Source: Myxococcales bacterium
GTDB taxonomy: Bacteria > Myxococcota > Polyangia > Nannocystales > Nannocystaceae
Direction: 5' to 3'
DNA length: 57,643 nt
Assembly (NCBI GenBank): GCA_016793465.1
Contig: JAEUJW010000031.1
Span: 1 to 57,643 of the forward strand
A model generated the notes under the pieces. It saw nothing but the letters and a program-made list of their open reading frames with translations. It was not told where the DNA came from and did not search any database. Below, in pieces: positions 42,621-55,967 of this stretch; position 1 is the first letter of the stretch, and the number at the start of each line of letters is the position of its first letter. Position numbers and translations under genes: made by a program.

Positions 42621-44489
42621 ATGCGCCGCTCCGCCCTCGTCCTCGCGCTGACCGCCTGCAGCCCCGGCGGCGACGACCCGACCACCACCACCTCCGCCTC
42701 GACGTCCACGCAGACCGGCGAGCCCACCAGCGGCGCGCCCACGACCGGCGGCACCTCCGGCGACGCCGCGAGCAGCACCGGCGCCCCCGCCTTCGAGTGC
42801 ACGCCGCAGCCGCTGGTCGCGATCGGCACGGGCTTCTTCCGCGACATCTCCGAGGCCAGCGGCATCCGCGTCGACAACTACGCCGCCGACCCCGCCGGCC
42901 CGATCCCCATCAACGACCACAGCCGCCTCGCGTTCGTCGACCTCGACGGCGACGGCTTCGACGACATCGTCGCCCACAGCCTGTTCCCCAACCCCCAGGC
43001 CGGCGTGCCGTTCGAGCACCTCGCCTACCGCAACAACGGCGACGGCACCTTCACGCACATCAGCGACGACACCGGCCTGCGCGACGTCCAGGCCGGGTTC
43101 TTCGCCTTCGGCGACGTCGACAACGACGGCGACCAGGACTGCTTCGCCGGCCTCGACATCGAGCTCGACGGCCAGCACAACCGCCTGCTGCTCAACGACG
43201 GCACCGGCCGCTTCGACGAGCTCGCCGACGCCGCCGTCGACAGGGTCAACCTCGCCGGCAACGCCGTGTTCGCCGACTTCAACGGCGACGCCAGGCTCGA
43301 CCTGTTCGTCGGCAACGGCCAGACCAGCTACGCCGTCGCCGACCAGCTGTTCTTCGGCTACGGCAACGGCGAGTTCCAGGACGTCACCTCCGTGTACATG
43401 CCCGGCGGCAAGGCCCAGCCGAGCAACGGCAGCGTCGCCTGCGACTACGACGACGACGGCGACCTCGACGTGTTCGTCTCGACCTACGGCGTCAGCACCT
43501 ACGACGGCCTCAACCACCTGTGGGAAAATGACGGCAGCGGCAAGTTCACCGAGGTCGGCGTGGCCCGCGGGTTCGCCAGCCTGGCCACCGGCAACTACTG
43601 GCTGGCCTCGACCGGCATGGGCCAGGACCCCGAGCCCGACGTCGGCCCCGGCGAGTACGTCGGCTCCAACGGCTTCGGCATCCAGTGCGAGGACGCCAGC
43701 GGCGACGGCCTGCCCGACGTGTTCCTCACCGCGATCTCGCACCCGGTCGACGCCGACTACTCGCGCAAGTGGTCGGACCCCACCCAGCTGCTGATCAACG
43801 GCGGCCCCGCGGCGGGCTACACGTTCACCAACGAGTACCTCGCGCGCGGCCTGCCGTTCAACGAGGGCGACGTCGACGGCGCCATGGTCGACTTCGACAA
43901 CGACGGCCGCCTCGACCTGTCGGTCTCGCGCGACAGGAAGTACGAGCCCGCCTACCCCGAGGTCGACCAGCAGAGCTGGTTCGGCCTCATGCATCAGAAC
44001 CCCGACGGCAGCTTCACCAGCGTCGGCCCCGTCAGCGGGATCAACGACTCCAACGCCGAGTTCCTGCGCATGAAGGCGGCCCAGAACCACGCCTGGTCGG
44101 ACATCGACCACGACGGCGACCTCGACCTCCTGGTCGGCGGCCGCGACACCGGCGGCGGCCGCCCCAACTTCCTGCTCCGCAACGAGGTCGGCCAGGACAA
44201 CGCCTGGCTGGCCTTCAACCTCGTCGGCGACGGCGACAAGGTCAACCGCGACGCCATCGGCGCCCGCGTCACCCTGGTGTTCGCCGACTGGAAGATCTCC
44301 CGCGAGGTCAAGTCGGGCCGCGGCAGCTACAACTCGCTCGACACCCGCACCCTCCACTTCGGCCTCGGCGACCTCGGCTGCGACTTCACCGTCGAGGTCC
44401 GCTGGCCCGACGGCACCACCCAGTCGCTCACCCCCGCCGACGTCGGCGTCAACCGCTACGTCACGCTGACGTACCCTGGCGAAAATTAA
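42621..44489 (+). CDS. FG-GAP/VCBS-repeat lipoprotein with ASPIC/UnbV domain
   Basis: A 622-residue surface lipoprotein. Lipobox LALTACSPG (Cys13), a Thr/Ser/Gly linker to about residue 58, then seven or so FG-GAP/VCBS blades with the calcium-binding DxDxDG pattern (FVDLDGDGFDDIVA, GDVDNDGDQDCFAG, DYDDDGDLDVFVS, DFDNDGRLDLSV, DIDHDGDLDLLVGG) forming an integrin-like propeller. The C-terminal UnbV domain (GARVTLVF, HFGLGD, VEVRWPDGTTQSL) completes it. Such proteins are probably adhesive or ligand-binding. It ends in an AT-rich island (GAAAATTAACTAATTAAAAA) shared with the convergent gene's end. Confidence 0.92.
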   Translation: MRRSALVLALTACSPGGDDPTTTTSASTSTQTGEPTSGAPTTGGTSGDAASSTGAPAFECTPQPLVAIGTGFFRDISEASGIRVDNYAADPAGPIPINDHSRLAFVDLDGDGFDDIVAHSLFPNPQAGVPFEHLAYRNNGDGTFTHISDDTGLRDVQAGFFAFGDVDNDGDQDCFAGLDIELDGQHNRLLLNDGTGRFDELADAAVDRVNLAGNAVFADFNGDARLDLFVGNGQTSYAVADQLFFGYGNGEFQDVTSVYMPGGKAQPSNGSVACDYDDDGDLDVFVSTYGVSTYDGLNHLWENDGSGKFTEVGVARGFASLATGNYWLASTGMGQDPEPDVGPGEYVGSNGFGIQCEDASGDGLPDVFLTAISHPVDADYSRKWSDPTQLLINGGPAAGYTFTNEYLARGLPFNEGDVDGAMVDFDNDGRLDLSVSRDRKYEPAYPEVDQQSWFGLMHQNPDGSFTSVGPVSGINDSNAEFLRMKAAQNHAWSDIDHDGDLDLLVGGRDTGGGRPNFLLRNEVGQDNAWLAFNLVGDGDKVNRDAIGARVTLVFADWKISREVKSGRGSYNSLDTRTLHFGLGDLGCDFTVEVRWPDGTTQSLTPADVGVNRYVTLTYPGEN

Positions 44490-44509
44490 CTAATTAAAAA
44501 ATTCCCAAA

Positions 44510-45448
44510 TCACATCGCCGTGAAGCAGGCCAGGAACGCGTGCGGCGCGCGCACCACCGGCCGCTCGTCGAACAGCACCGCGTTGCCCTCGACCCGCACG
44601 CGCGTCGCCCCCTGCAGCCGCAGCAGCAGGCGCGCCGCCGCCTCGCTCTCGTCGGCGTCGACCGGAAAGCTCGGGTGACGATCGATCGCCGTCGCCCACG
44701 CGTGGCGCAGCGCGACCGCGCCGTCCTCGCCGACGTCGCCCGCGAGCGACAGCTGCACCCCGGGCAGCACGTGCAGCCGGTGCGCCGCCAGGGCCCGCGT
44801 GACCGCGCCGACGAAATAATTAAAATCGGCCGCCGCCGACACCCGCGCGACGTACGGCCCGTACTGCGGCAGGCTCGCGCGCACCGCCTCGGCCCGCTGC
44901 AGCGACCACCAGCAGCGCGGGCTGCACGGGATCCACGGCACCCAGCGGAACACCCGGCGATCGCAGCAGTTGAGCGGCGCGTGGCCCCACCCGCGCCAGC
45001 CGCCGAAGTTGGCCTGCAGCATCGCCGCCTCGGAGCGCGGCCGGATCGCCAGGCCCGCCTCGACGCAGCAGTCCGGCACGTCGAGGATCTGGCCCGCGCC
45101 GACGTGATCGTGCTCCACCTCGAGCCGCGCCGCCTCGCGCAGGCGCCACGGCTCGTGCCCGACGTACACGCGCGTCGCTCCGTCGATCGTCGCCGCGTAG
45201 GTGGCCATCCCGAGGTGCTCGACCCGCGCGAGCTCGGCCCGCGCCGCGTCGCCCTCGACCGTCCACGCGTGGATCCTGGCGACGCCCGCCACCAGCGCGA
45301 CCAGCCCCGCGTCGGCGACGCCCAGCGGATAGGCCAGCGGCCGCTCCTCGACCAGCCGCCGCTGACTCGCCAGCGCCGCCGCGTCGACCCGCTTGCCGCG
45401 CGCCAGCCACTCGCACAGCGCCCGCGGCGTGTCGCACAGCGGCACCAT
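44510..45448 (-). CDS. Cys-motif protein, unknown
   Basis: A 312-residue cytosolic protein. The middle contains two conserved-looking Cys motifs, VPDCCVEAG and WIPCSPRC, with NCCDRRV between. This pattern (P-x-C-C followed by P-C-S-x-x-C) recalls DUF483-like proteins and may bind metal; I am not sure of the family. The N-terminal 100 residues are helical, the C-terminal 60 are strand-rich. The stretch DFNYF is written with A/T-ending codons (44813-44826), unlike its surroundings. It starts 67 bp after the decarboxylase gene on the same strand, so it may be the third gene of that unit. Confidence 0.65.
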   Translation of the reverse strand: MVPLCDTPRALCEWLARGKRVDAAALASQRRLVEERPLAYPLGVADAGLVALVAGVARIHAWTVEGDAARAELARVEHLGMATYAATIDGATRVYVGHEPWRLREAARLEVEHDHVGAGQILDVPDCCVEAGLAIRPRSEAAMLQANFGGWRGWGHAPLNCCDRRVFRWVPWIPCSPRCWWSLQRAEAVRASLPQYGPYVARVSAAADFNYFVGAVTRALAAHRLHVLPGVQLSLAGDVGEDGAVALRHAWATAIDRHPSFPVDADESEAAARLLLRLQGATRVRVEGNAVLFDERPVVRAPHAFLACFTAM

Positions 45449-45515
45449 CGCGCCCGATCATGCGCCCGCGTCGCGTCGCGGCGCAACACCCCGCCCGCGC
45501 GCGCCGACGACGCGG

Positions 45516-46927
45516 CTACGCCTCCGCCGCCGCCTGCATGGCCGCCCACAGCGCCTCGACGTGGCGCCGCTCGGTCGCCTCGGAGCCGAACGACACCCGC
45601 ACGATCCACGCCCCGTTCACCTGCGCCGGGGTCAGCAGCGCCGCGCCGCCGCGGTTGATCGCCTCGGCCCAGGCGAGGTTGTGCGCGTCGAGCTCGGCCG
45701 GCGCCAGCCCCGGCGGCTCGTGGCGCACGCACACAGTCTGCAGCGGCACCGGCGCGACCCGTCGCCAGCGCGGCGCCGCGTCGATCTGCGCGGCCAGCCA
45801 GCGCGCGTGCTCGAGGTCGCGGCGCAGCCGCTCGCGCAGCGCCACGGCCCCGTGGTCGCGCAGGTGCAGCCACAGCTTCAGCGCCCTGAACCGCCGCCCG
45901 AGCGGGACGCCCCAGTCGCGATAGTTCTTGACCTCGCGGTCCGCCGCCGTGCGCAGGTAGCTCGGGTTGGTGCTCATCACCCGCACCAGGTGCTGCGGAT
46001 CGCGGACCAGGTACAGCGAGCAGTCGAACGCCACGCCGAGCCACTTGTGCGGGTTCCACACCAGCGAGTCGGCCCCCTCGACGCCCGCCCACAGCCCGCG
46101 GCACTCCGGCAGCAGCATCGCCGAACCGGCCATCGCCGCGTCGACGTGCACCCACGCCGCGCGCTCCGCCGCGATCCGCACGACCTCCGCCAGCGGGTCG
46201 ATCGCCGTCGTCGCGGTCGTGCCGATCGTCGCCACCACCGCGCACGGCCGCCGCCCCGCGGCCACGTCCTCCGCCATCATCGCCGCCAGCGCCGCGGGCC
46301 GCAGCGCCAGCGCCTCGTCGACCGCCACCTTGCGCAGGTTGTCGCGCCCGAAGCCCGCCAGCAGCGCCGCCTTCTCGACCGAGCTGTGCGCCTCCGCCGA
46401 CGCGTAGACCACCAGCGGCGCCGCCTCGGCCTGCAGCCCGCCGCGCGCCTGCCCGTGCCCGCTCGTGCGCTCGCGCGCGCACAGCAGGGCCACCAGCGTG
46501 GCCGTCGACGCCGTGTCGTGCAGCACGCCCTGCCACGCCTCGCCGAGCCCGACGAGCTGGCGCAGCCAGTCGCACGTCACCTCCTCGAGCTCGCTGAGCG
46601 CCGGGCTGGTCTGCCAGTTGATCCCGTTCTGCCCGAGCCCCGCCGCCAGAAGCTCGCCGAGCACCGACGCCAGGCTCGCGTTGCTCGGGAAGTAGGCCAT
46701 GAACCCGGGGTGCTGCCAGTGCGTGAGCCCCGGCCCGATCACCCGCTCCAGGTCCGCGATCAGCGTGCGCTCGAGGTCCTCGGCCTGCTCCGGCGCGCTC
46801 GTCGGCACCATCGCCTTGATCTCCCCGGGCGCGCAGCGCGGCCGCACCGGCCTCGACTCGCAGCCCGCGCGGTAGTCCGCGATCCAGTCGACGAGCGCGT
46901 GCCCCAGCCTGCGAAACTGCTCCGGCG

Positions 46928-46931
<4 letters not shown>
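45516..46931 (-). CDS. PLP-dependent aromatic-L-amino-acid/tyrosine decarboxylase family protein
   Basis: A group II pyridoxal-phosphate decarboxylase of 471 residues. The N-terminal swap arm contains WQHPGFMAYFPSNASLAS. The cofactor region has HSSVEKAALLAG, VVATIGTTATTAIDPL, HVDAAMAGSAMLLPE with the Asp that binds the pyridine N, and the Schiff-base Lys296 in NPHKWLGVAFDCS. Layout and motifs fit aromatic amino acid decarboxylases acting on Phe, Tyr, Trp or Dopa; the precise substrate is unknown. The ATG overlaps the stop of the upstream M36 peptidase gene (ATGA), so the two are coupled. Confidence 0.92.
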
Positions 46932-50554
<3,623 letters not shown>

Positions 50555-50559
50555 ACGCC

Positions 50560-50589
50560 ATCGTAGGCAGCGCCCCCCGCCGCTGTCAC
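50560..50589 (-). promoter_or_regulatory. Promoter of the M36 peptidase operon
   Basis: On the minus strand GTGACA (50589-50584), 18-base spacer and TACGAT (50565-50560) stand 5 bases before the GTG start at 50554. This predicts a leaderless transcript for the peptidase-decarboxylase unit. Confidence 0.6.
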
Positions 50590-50650
50590 CCACAATCGCG
50601 TCGCCCGGCCTGCCGCCCGCCGCCGGCGGGTGCGAGCGCCCGGCGAAACT

Positions 50651-50658
50651 GTTACCGT
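50651..50658 (+). promoter_or_regulatory. -10 region before hxsD, shared motif
   Basis: CTGTTACCGTC (50649-50659) contains a -10-like TACCGT (50653-50658), 9 bases before the GTG at 50668. The same 11-mer recurs before hxsB. A weak GTGCGA (50630-50635) is 17 bases upstream. Confidence 0.45.
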
Positions 50659-50667
50659 CGCGTCGCC

Positions 50668-51171
50668 GTGCCACTCGCCCCGTACCCCGACATCCCCGCC
50701 GGTCTGGTCGCCGTCGACGCCGCCGAGGCGTCCGTCCACCTGCAGGTCGACGAGGCCCTCTACCCGCTGCAGGCCGTGTACGGCGCCGCCTACGTGTTCC
50801 TCGACCGCTGCTACGTGTTCCTCGACCGCCCCGAGCCCGGCCGCGTGCGCGTGAGCCTGACCGCCCGCGGCGGCGTCGCCGAGCCCGCGGCCCTGCGCGC
50901 GCTCGTCGGCGAATTCGCCAACGAGCTGCTGTCGTGCGCCTGGCGCCACCAGATCACCCAGGACAACCGCGTGCTGCTCGAGACCGTCACCATGCAGGCC
51001 GTGGCCGGCGCCATGGGTGCGCCGTCCCTCGACGACCTCGCCAACTTCGACTTCAGCGACCAGGGCTTCGACGACCCCCTCGGCATCGCCATGTCGTGGG
51101 AGGAGAAGCACGGCAAAAAGCCGCCCCCGCCGTCCGGGCCGGGCCCGTCGAAGCCGGAGGTCGCCCCGTGA
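50668..51171 (+). CDS. hxsD: His-Xaa-Ser system protein HxsD
   Basis: A 167-residue member of the HxsD family, the small partner of the HxsB/HxsC radical SAM enzymes. The core (about 25-110) shows the family layout: VDEALYPLQAVYGAAYVFLD, RCYVFLDRPEPGRVRVSL, then EFANELLSCAWRHQI, the segment corresponding to the conserved Asn/Leu/Arg helix of HxsD. After the core is an acidic stretch and a Pro/Gly/Lys tail (residues 140-167) not typical of the family. It may present substrate peptide or stabilise the maturase; its function is not known. It starts with GTG, is preceded by a shared promoter motif, and overlaps the next gene by 4 bases (GTGA). Confidence 0.8.
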   Translation: MPLAPYPDIPAGLVAVDAAEASVHLQVDEALYPLQAVYGAAYVFLDRCYVFLDRPEPGRVRVSLTARGGVAEPAALRALVGEFANELLSCAWRHQITQDNRVLLETVTMQAVAGAMGAPSLDDLANFDFSDQGFDDPLGIAMSWEEKHGKKPPPPSGPGPSKPEVAP

Positions 51172-51407
51172 CCGCGGCCGCCGAGCACTGGCACGACCTC
51201 CGCTTCCACCGCGACCTCTACGCCGGCGTCGCCGTCGACGAGGCCGTGCAGCGCTACCGCCAGCACATCGAGTTCACCCTCGAAGAGCAGCCCGACGCCT
51301 GGGTCGTCCGCCTGCGCGCCCTGCGTCCCGAGCTGACCCGCCGCGTCGCCCACGAGCTCGCCAACTACGCCCTCGGCCTCACCGTCCAGCGCGGCGGCCC
51401 CGGCTGA
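51168..51407 (+). CDS. Second HxsD-like small protein
   Basis: A 79-residue protein. Its segment 17-75 parallels the HxsD core: YAGVAVDEAVQRYRQHIEFT, WVVRLRALRPELTRRV, then AHELANYALGLTV in the place of the HxsD Asn/Leu helix. I read it as a short, diverged HxsD paralogue; an unrelated small partner is possible. GTG start within the hxsD stop (GTGA), with GGAGG 7 bases before it inside hxsD, so both are made in a coupled way and probably work as a pair. 56 bp separate it from the CHAT gene. Confidence 0.6.
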   Translation: MTAAAEHWHDLRFHRDLYAGVAVDEAVQRYRQHIEFTLEEQPDAWVVRLRALRPELTRRVAHELANYALGLTVQRGGPG

Positions 51408-51463
51408 GCGACCGCCCGCCCGAGCTGTCCTCCGCGTCGTAAAATCGATGTAGCCTCGCAGCG

Positions 51464-54400
51464 ATGGCGAGCCGCGAGGTCGAGCTGTGCCTGCGCCGCG
51501 ACGGCGAAGACGTCGTCGTCACCGCCGACGACGACGTGCACGTGCGCGTGCGCCTCGACGTCGAGGAGGTCCTGCGCATCCCCGGCGAGCTCACCCCGCG
51601 CCGCCACGCCCGCGGCCGCGAGCGCGCCGTCGACACCGCCCGCAACCTCGCCGCGATCGGCCTGCGCCTCGCCGACCTCCTCGTGCCCGCGCGCGCCCGC
51701 CTGCTCGCCGCCCTCGCCGCCGACGAGCCCGTGCTCGTGCGCCTCCGCGGCGACGACTTCGACCTGCTCGCCCTGCCGTGGGAGGCCGCCCACCTCGATC
51801 CGCACGGCCCGCTCGGCCTCGTGCCCGGCGTGCGCGTGGTCCGCGAGCTCGCCCCCCGCGACTCGCCGCGCCACCCCGCGATCCCCGGCCCGCTGCGCGC
51901 CCTGATCGTCGTCGCCAGTCCGCACGGCGATCCCGACAGCGAGGGCGAGCTCGGCCTCCTGCTCGCCGCCACCGCCGACCTGCCGCACGCCGTTCACGTC
52001 GACTTCCTCGACGACGCCGCCGCCACCCTCGACGCCCTGCGCGCCCGCCTCGAGCGTGAGCCGTTCCACCTCGTCCACCTCGCCGCGCTCAGCCGCAGCG
52101 GCGCCCTCCTGCTCGAGGCCGACGACGGCCGCGTCGCCGAGGTCGCGCCCACCGACCTCGCCGACGCCCTCGCCGGGGCCCGTCACCCGCCGCCGCTGCT
52201 CGTGCTCTCGACCCGCTGCACCGGCGCCGCGCTCGAGGGCCCCGGCCCCATGCACGCCGTCGAGCCCCTGATCGCCGCCGGCCTGCCCCGCGTGATCGCC
52301 ATGCAGGGCACAGTCGACGCCGCCTACGCCGCCGAGCTCGCGCGCGCCCTGCTGCTCCGCCTCGCCGACCCCGACACCTGCTCCCCGGCCGAAGCCCTCG
52401 CCGAAACCCGCCGCGCCCTCGAGCACACCCGCCGCGCCCGCCTCGACGCGTCCGCGCCCTCCGAGACCACACGTCGCGGTGAGACCCGCGCGCTCACAGC
52501 CCGGCCCGCGCATGCATCCCCGAGCTCGCGCGATCCGGTCGGTGCATCCGCACGCTCCGAACCGACGCCCGGCGCCCTCGATCCCGCCTACGCCAGCCCA
52601 GCGCTGTTCGTCGCCAGCGGCCTCGCCACCTGTCCCCTCGGACAGGCCCCGATCTCACCATCGCCCGCGCCCACGCTCGCCCCTCTGCGTGGCTTCTCGC
52701 CGCCCCCCGCGGTGCTCGGCCGCCGCAGCCTGCGACGCGACCTCCACGCCGCGCTCGCGCGCCGCGGCAGCCGCGGCGCCCAGCTGATCGGCCCGCCCGG
52801 CAGCGGCGTCGACGACCTCGCCCACGACGTCCTCCGCGCTCTCCACCGCGAACACTTCCTCGTCGCCACCCACCACGGCCAGTTCACCCCCCACGACCTC
52901 GCCGCCACAGTCGTCGACGCCCTCGACCTCGAGCGCCCGACCTCCGCGTTCGTCGATCCGCCCGAACGCCTGCGCCGATACCTGCGCGCGCTCGCCGACC
53001 GCGACACTCCCGAGCCGCATGTCCTCGACGCCCTCGCCGCCCTGCTCGGCGAGCAGCGCCTCGTGCTCGTGCTCGCCGACCTCGCCGCCGATCTCCTGCC
53101 CGACGGCGCTCCACCGCTCGGCCTGCGCCTCACGCTCGACCGCCTGGCCCGCGCCGCCGATCACGGGGCCCTGCTCGTGCTCACCCCGCGCAGCTTCGCC
53201 GGCCCCGGCAACCTGCTCACGCCCCTCGTCGTCGACCCGCTGCCAGCCACCGCCGCCGAGCTCCTCGTCCGCGCTCACCCGGTCCTCGCCCGCCTCCCCG
53301 CCGCCGATCGCCGCCTCCTCCGCGACCTCGCCCGTCCACGCACGATCCTCCTCGCCGACGCCCTGCTGCGCACGACCCCCGAGCTCTGGCCCGCGCTCCG
53401 CGACAGGCTCGCCGAGGACCCCGAGACGACGCTGTACACCGCCCTGCGCGGCGGCCTCGACGACCAGGCCCGCGGCTTCCTCGACGTGCTCGTCTACCAG
53501 CGCCCCGTCCCCGCCGCCGCCTTCGCCGCCCTGCTCCCGCTCGCCGGTCTCGAGCCCGCGTCGCTCCCGGCCCTCATCGCCACGCTCGTCGATCGCCGCC
53601 TCCTCACGCCCGTGCACCGCGATCTCTGGCGCCCGTTGCGACCCGCGACGGCCCACCCCGCGGCCCACCTCGCCGCCGCCGAGTGGTGGCGCACCCGCAG
53701 CGCCTGGTCCTCCCATCTCGAGGTCCTCGCGCACCTCCGCGCCGCCGCATCCACCGACGCCTTCACCCTCGCCGACGCCATGTACGCCGCTGCCGTGACC
53801 CACGGCCGCCACCTCGCCGGCCTCGCCCTCTGCGAGCACCTCGCCGCCGTCTGGCCCGATCGGCGCGACAGCTGGTCGGCCCGCCACACCGCCCTCGAGC
53901 GCCGGCGCAAGCCCCCCGCCGAGCCCACGCCGGTCGTTCCGGCCCGCGACTCGATCTTCGCCCCCACGCCTTCCTCCCGCGACTCCGCCTCCGCCCGCGA
54001 GCCGCCCTCAGACCGCCCCACCGTGTTCGCCCCCTCACCTCCGCCGCCGGCCGCCATGGGTCTCGCCGCCGACGAGGGCGCCAACCTGCTGCACTCCGCC
54101 GTGCTCCGCCTGGCGGCCCGCACCGACCTCTCGCGCGTCGTCGAGGTCCTCGCCATCTCCGCCGCCGGCGCGCACCGCCGCGGCGACCTCGTCAAGGCCC
54201 GCGGCGACCTCCTCCTCGCCGTCGAACACACCACCACCGCCCTGCAACGGCGCAGCATCGACACCTCCGCCCGCACCCTGCTCGCCTGGGCCCTGCTCGA
54301 CCTCGCCGACCTCGAGCACAGCACCGACCGCGAGTCCGCCGCCCGTCGCTGCGCCGCCGCGCTCGAGCTGACGGCCCGCGGCGCCGCGAACCGCGAGCTG

Positions 54401-55942
54401 CAGGTCGCCGACGCCGTCGCGCATCTGCGCCTCGGCGACATCCTCCGCGGCCTGCGCCTCGCCGACGCCGAGGCCGAGCTCGACCTCGGCCTCGTGTTCA
54501 CCCTCCCGCCGGGCTTCGTCCACCTCTCGCTCGTCCGCCGCGAGCACGCCCTCGCCCTCGCCCGCCGCGGCGCCGTCGACCTGCAGTACGGCCGCCGCGA
54601 GGCCGCCCGCGAGCGCCTCAACGAGGCCGCCGCCTCGCTGGCTCGCCTCGCCGAACACCCCCGCGGCCGCGGCGCGGCCCTCGAGATCCGGCTCCACCTC
54701 GCCGATCTGCAGCTCACCAGCGGCCGCAGCGACGACGCCCGCACCACCCTGTTCGCCGCCCTCGACGGTCAAGACGGCCCGCAGGGCGATCGCCCGCTCG
54801 ACCTCCTGCGCTGGCGCCTCGCCCGGACCCTCGCCGCCGTGCAGCTGCGACGAGGCGACCTCGCCGACGCGCGCGCCCAGCTCGACCGCGCCCGAGCCAT
54901 CGCCGGCCCCCTGCTCGAGCGCGAGCCGTACGCCCCCGACCTCCGCCACGAGCACGCCCTCACCTGCATCGTCACCGGCGACCTGCTGCGCATCGTCGAC
55001 GACCCGCCGGCGCCGCAGCGATGGCTCCTCGAGGCCGAGAAGATCCTCGCCGGGCTGACCGCGAGCTCTCGCTGCCGCGATCGCCACGTCGACCGGGTGC
55101 GCGCCCTGCTCGAGCTCGCCGAGTACCACCGCCACACCGACGACCCCATCCGCGCCCGCGCCCACGCCGAGTCGGCGCAGGACCTCGCCGATCGCCTCGG
55201 CGCCGACGAGCCCGCGCGCCTCGACATCCAGCGGCTGCGCGCCGCGGCTCGCCGCAGCCTCGCCGCCCTCGCGCTCGCCGACCGCAGCGTGGCCCGCCGC
55301 ATCATCGCCGTCGGAGAGGCGATCAGCGAGCTGATCGCCTCCCGCGATCCGCACGACCTCGATCTCCGGCACGACCTCGTATTCTGGAAGATCCTCCACG
55401 CCGCCCAGGACCCCGGCCCCGGAGGCATCCAGCACCTGCTCGTCGGCCACGCGCTCGCCCAGCCGCTCGTCGGCCGCGACCCCGGCCGCGCCGACTTCAG
55501 CCGCCGCATGTGGGCCATCGCCATCGACCTCGCCCGCCGCACCCGCGGCAGCGATCCCGCCGCCGCCCACGGGTACCTGCGCCAGGCCCTCACCCTCGCC
55601 GAGGACCTCGCCGAGCGTCACCCCGACAACGACGCCGCGGAGGCCGACCTCGCCCGCACCTGCACCGACCTCGCCGCCCTCGATCCGCTCGAGGCCCGCC
55701 GCCTGCTGACCCGCGCCGTCGTCATCCAGCGCGCCCGCATGTCCGCCGCTCCGGGCGCCGCCTCTCGCACCCGCGACCTCGCCGCCGCCCTCGTCGAGCT
55801 CGGCAACATCGAGGACCCCGCCGCCGCACGCGCCGTCCACCACGAGGCCCGCGCCCTCCTGCGAGCCCTCGGCCGCGAGCGCCTGACCTCCCGCGACCTC
55901 GCCCGGCTGACCTGGCTCGACCAGCGCCTCGGCGAGGCCTGA
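51464..55942 (+). CDS. CHAT-domain/degenerate P-loop/TPR protein
   Basis: A 1492-residue protein without signal or membrane segments. An N-terminal CHAT (caspase-like) domain spans about 40-320: LLALPWEAAHLDPHGPLGL, FHLVHLAALSRSGALLL, and LLVLSTRCTGAAL with Cys252 in the nucleophile position. The usual catalytic His-Gly is Leu209-Ser. A low-complexity linker follows (325-410). An NTPase-like region (about 415-800) starts VLGRRSLRRDLHAALARRG and has LIGPPGSGVDD, a P-loop lacking the Lys. TPR-like helices run from about 860 to the end. A CCTGTCC/GGACAGG palindrome lies in the linker (52629-52646). A -10-like TAGCCT is 7 bases before the ATG. Its place between hxsD and hxsB suggests a function in the same system: scaffold, sensor or peptidase. 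Confidence 0.83.
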   Translation: MASREVELCLRRDGEDVVVTADDDVHVRVRLDVEEVLRIPGELTPRRHARGRERAVDTARNLAAIGLRLADLLVPARARLLAALAADEPVLVRLRGDDFDLLALPWEAAHLDPHGPLGLVPGVRVVRELAPRDSPRHPAIPGPLRALIVVASPHGDPDSEGELGLLLAATADLPHAVHVDFLDDAAATLDALRARLEREPFHLVHLAALSRSGALLLEADDGRVAEVAPTDLADALAGARHPPPLLVLSTRCTGAALEGPGPMHAVEPLIAAGLPRVIAMQGTVDAAYAAELARALLLRLADPDTCSPAEALAETRRALEHTRRARLDASAPSETTRRGETRALTARPAHASPSSRDPVGASARSEPTPGALDPAYASPALFVASGLATCPLGQAPISPSPAPTLAPLRGFSPPPAVLGRRSLRRDLHAALARRGSRGAQLIGPPGSGVDDLAHDVLRALHREHFLVATHHGQFTPHDLAATVVDALDLERPTSAFVDPPERLRRYLRALADRDTPEPHVLDALAALLGEQRLVLVLADLAADLLPDGAPPLGLRLTLDRLARAADHGALLVLTPRSFAGPGNLLTPLVVDPLPATAAELLVRAHPVLARLPAADRRLLRDLARPRTILLADALLRTTPELWPALRDRLAEDPETTLYTALRGGLDDQARGFLDVLVYQRPVPAAAFAALLPLAGLEPASLPALIATLVDRRLLTPVHRDLWRPLRPATAHPAAHLAAAEWWRTRSAWSSHLEVLAHLRAAASTDAFTLADAMYAAAVTHGRHLAGLALCEHLAAVWPDRRDSWSARHTALERRRKPPAEPTPVVPARDSIFAPTPSSRDSASAREPPSDRPTVFAPSPPPPAAMGLAADEGANLLHSAVLRLAARTDLSRVVEVLAISAAGAHRRGDLVKARGDLLLAVEHTTTALQRRSIDTSARTLLAWALLDLADLEHSTDRESAARRCAAALELTARGAANRELQVADAVAHLRLGDILRGLRLADAEAELDLGLVFTLPPGFVHLSLVRREHALALARRGAVDLQYGRREAARERLNEAAASLARLAEHPRGRGAALEIRLHLADLQLTSGRSDDARTTLFAALDGQDGPQGDRPLDLLRWRLARTLAAVQLRRGDLADARAQLDRARAIAGPLLEREPYAPDLRHEHALTCIVTGDLLRIVDDPPAPQRWLLEAEKILAGLTASSRCRDRHVDRVRALLELAEYHRHTDDPIRARAHAESAQDLADRLGADEPARLDIQRLRAAARRSLAALALADRSVARRIIAVGEAISELIASRDPHDLDLRHDLVFWKILHAAQDPGPGGIQHLLVGHALAQPLVGRDPGRADFSRRMWAIAIDLARRTRGSDPAAAHGYLRQALTLAEDLAERHPDNDAAEADLARTCTDLAALDPLEARRLLTRAVVIQRARMSAAPGAASRTRDLAAALVELGNIEDPAAARAVHHEARALLRALGRERLTSRDLARLTWLDQRLGEA

Positions 55943-55967
55943 CCCGCCTGCGCACATCTGTTACCGT
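55939..55967 (+). promoter_or_regulatory. Promoter of hxsB inside the CHAT gene end
   Basis: CTGACC (55939-55944, overlapping the CHAT stop codon), 17 bases, TACCGT (55962-55967), then 11 bases to the ATG at 55979. The 11-mer CTGTTACCGTC is identical to that before hxsD, so both ends of the locus may be switched on together. Confidence 0.55.
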
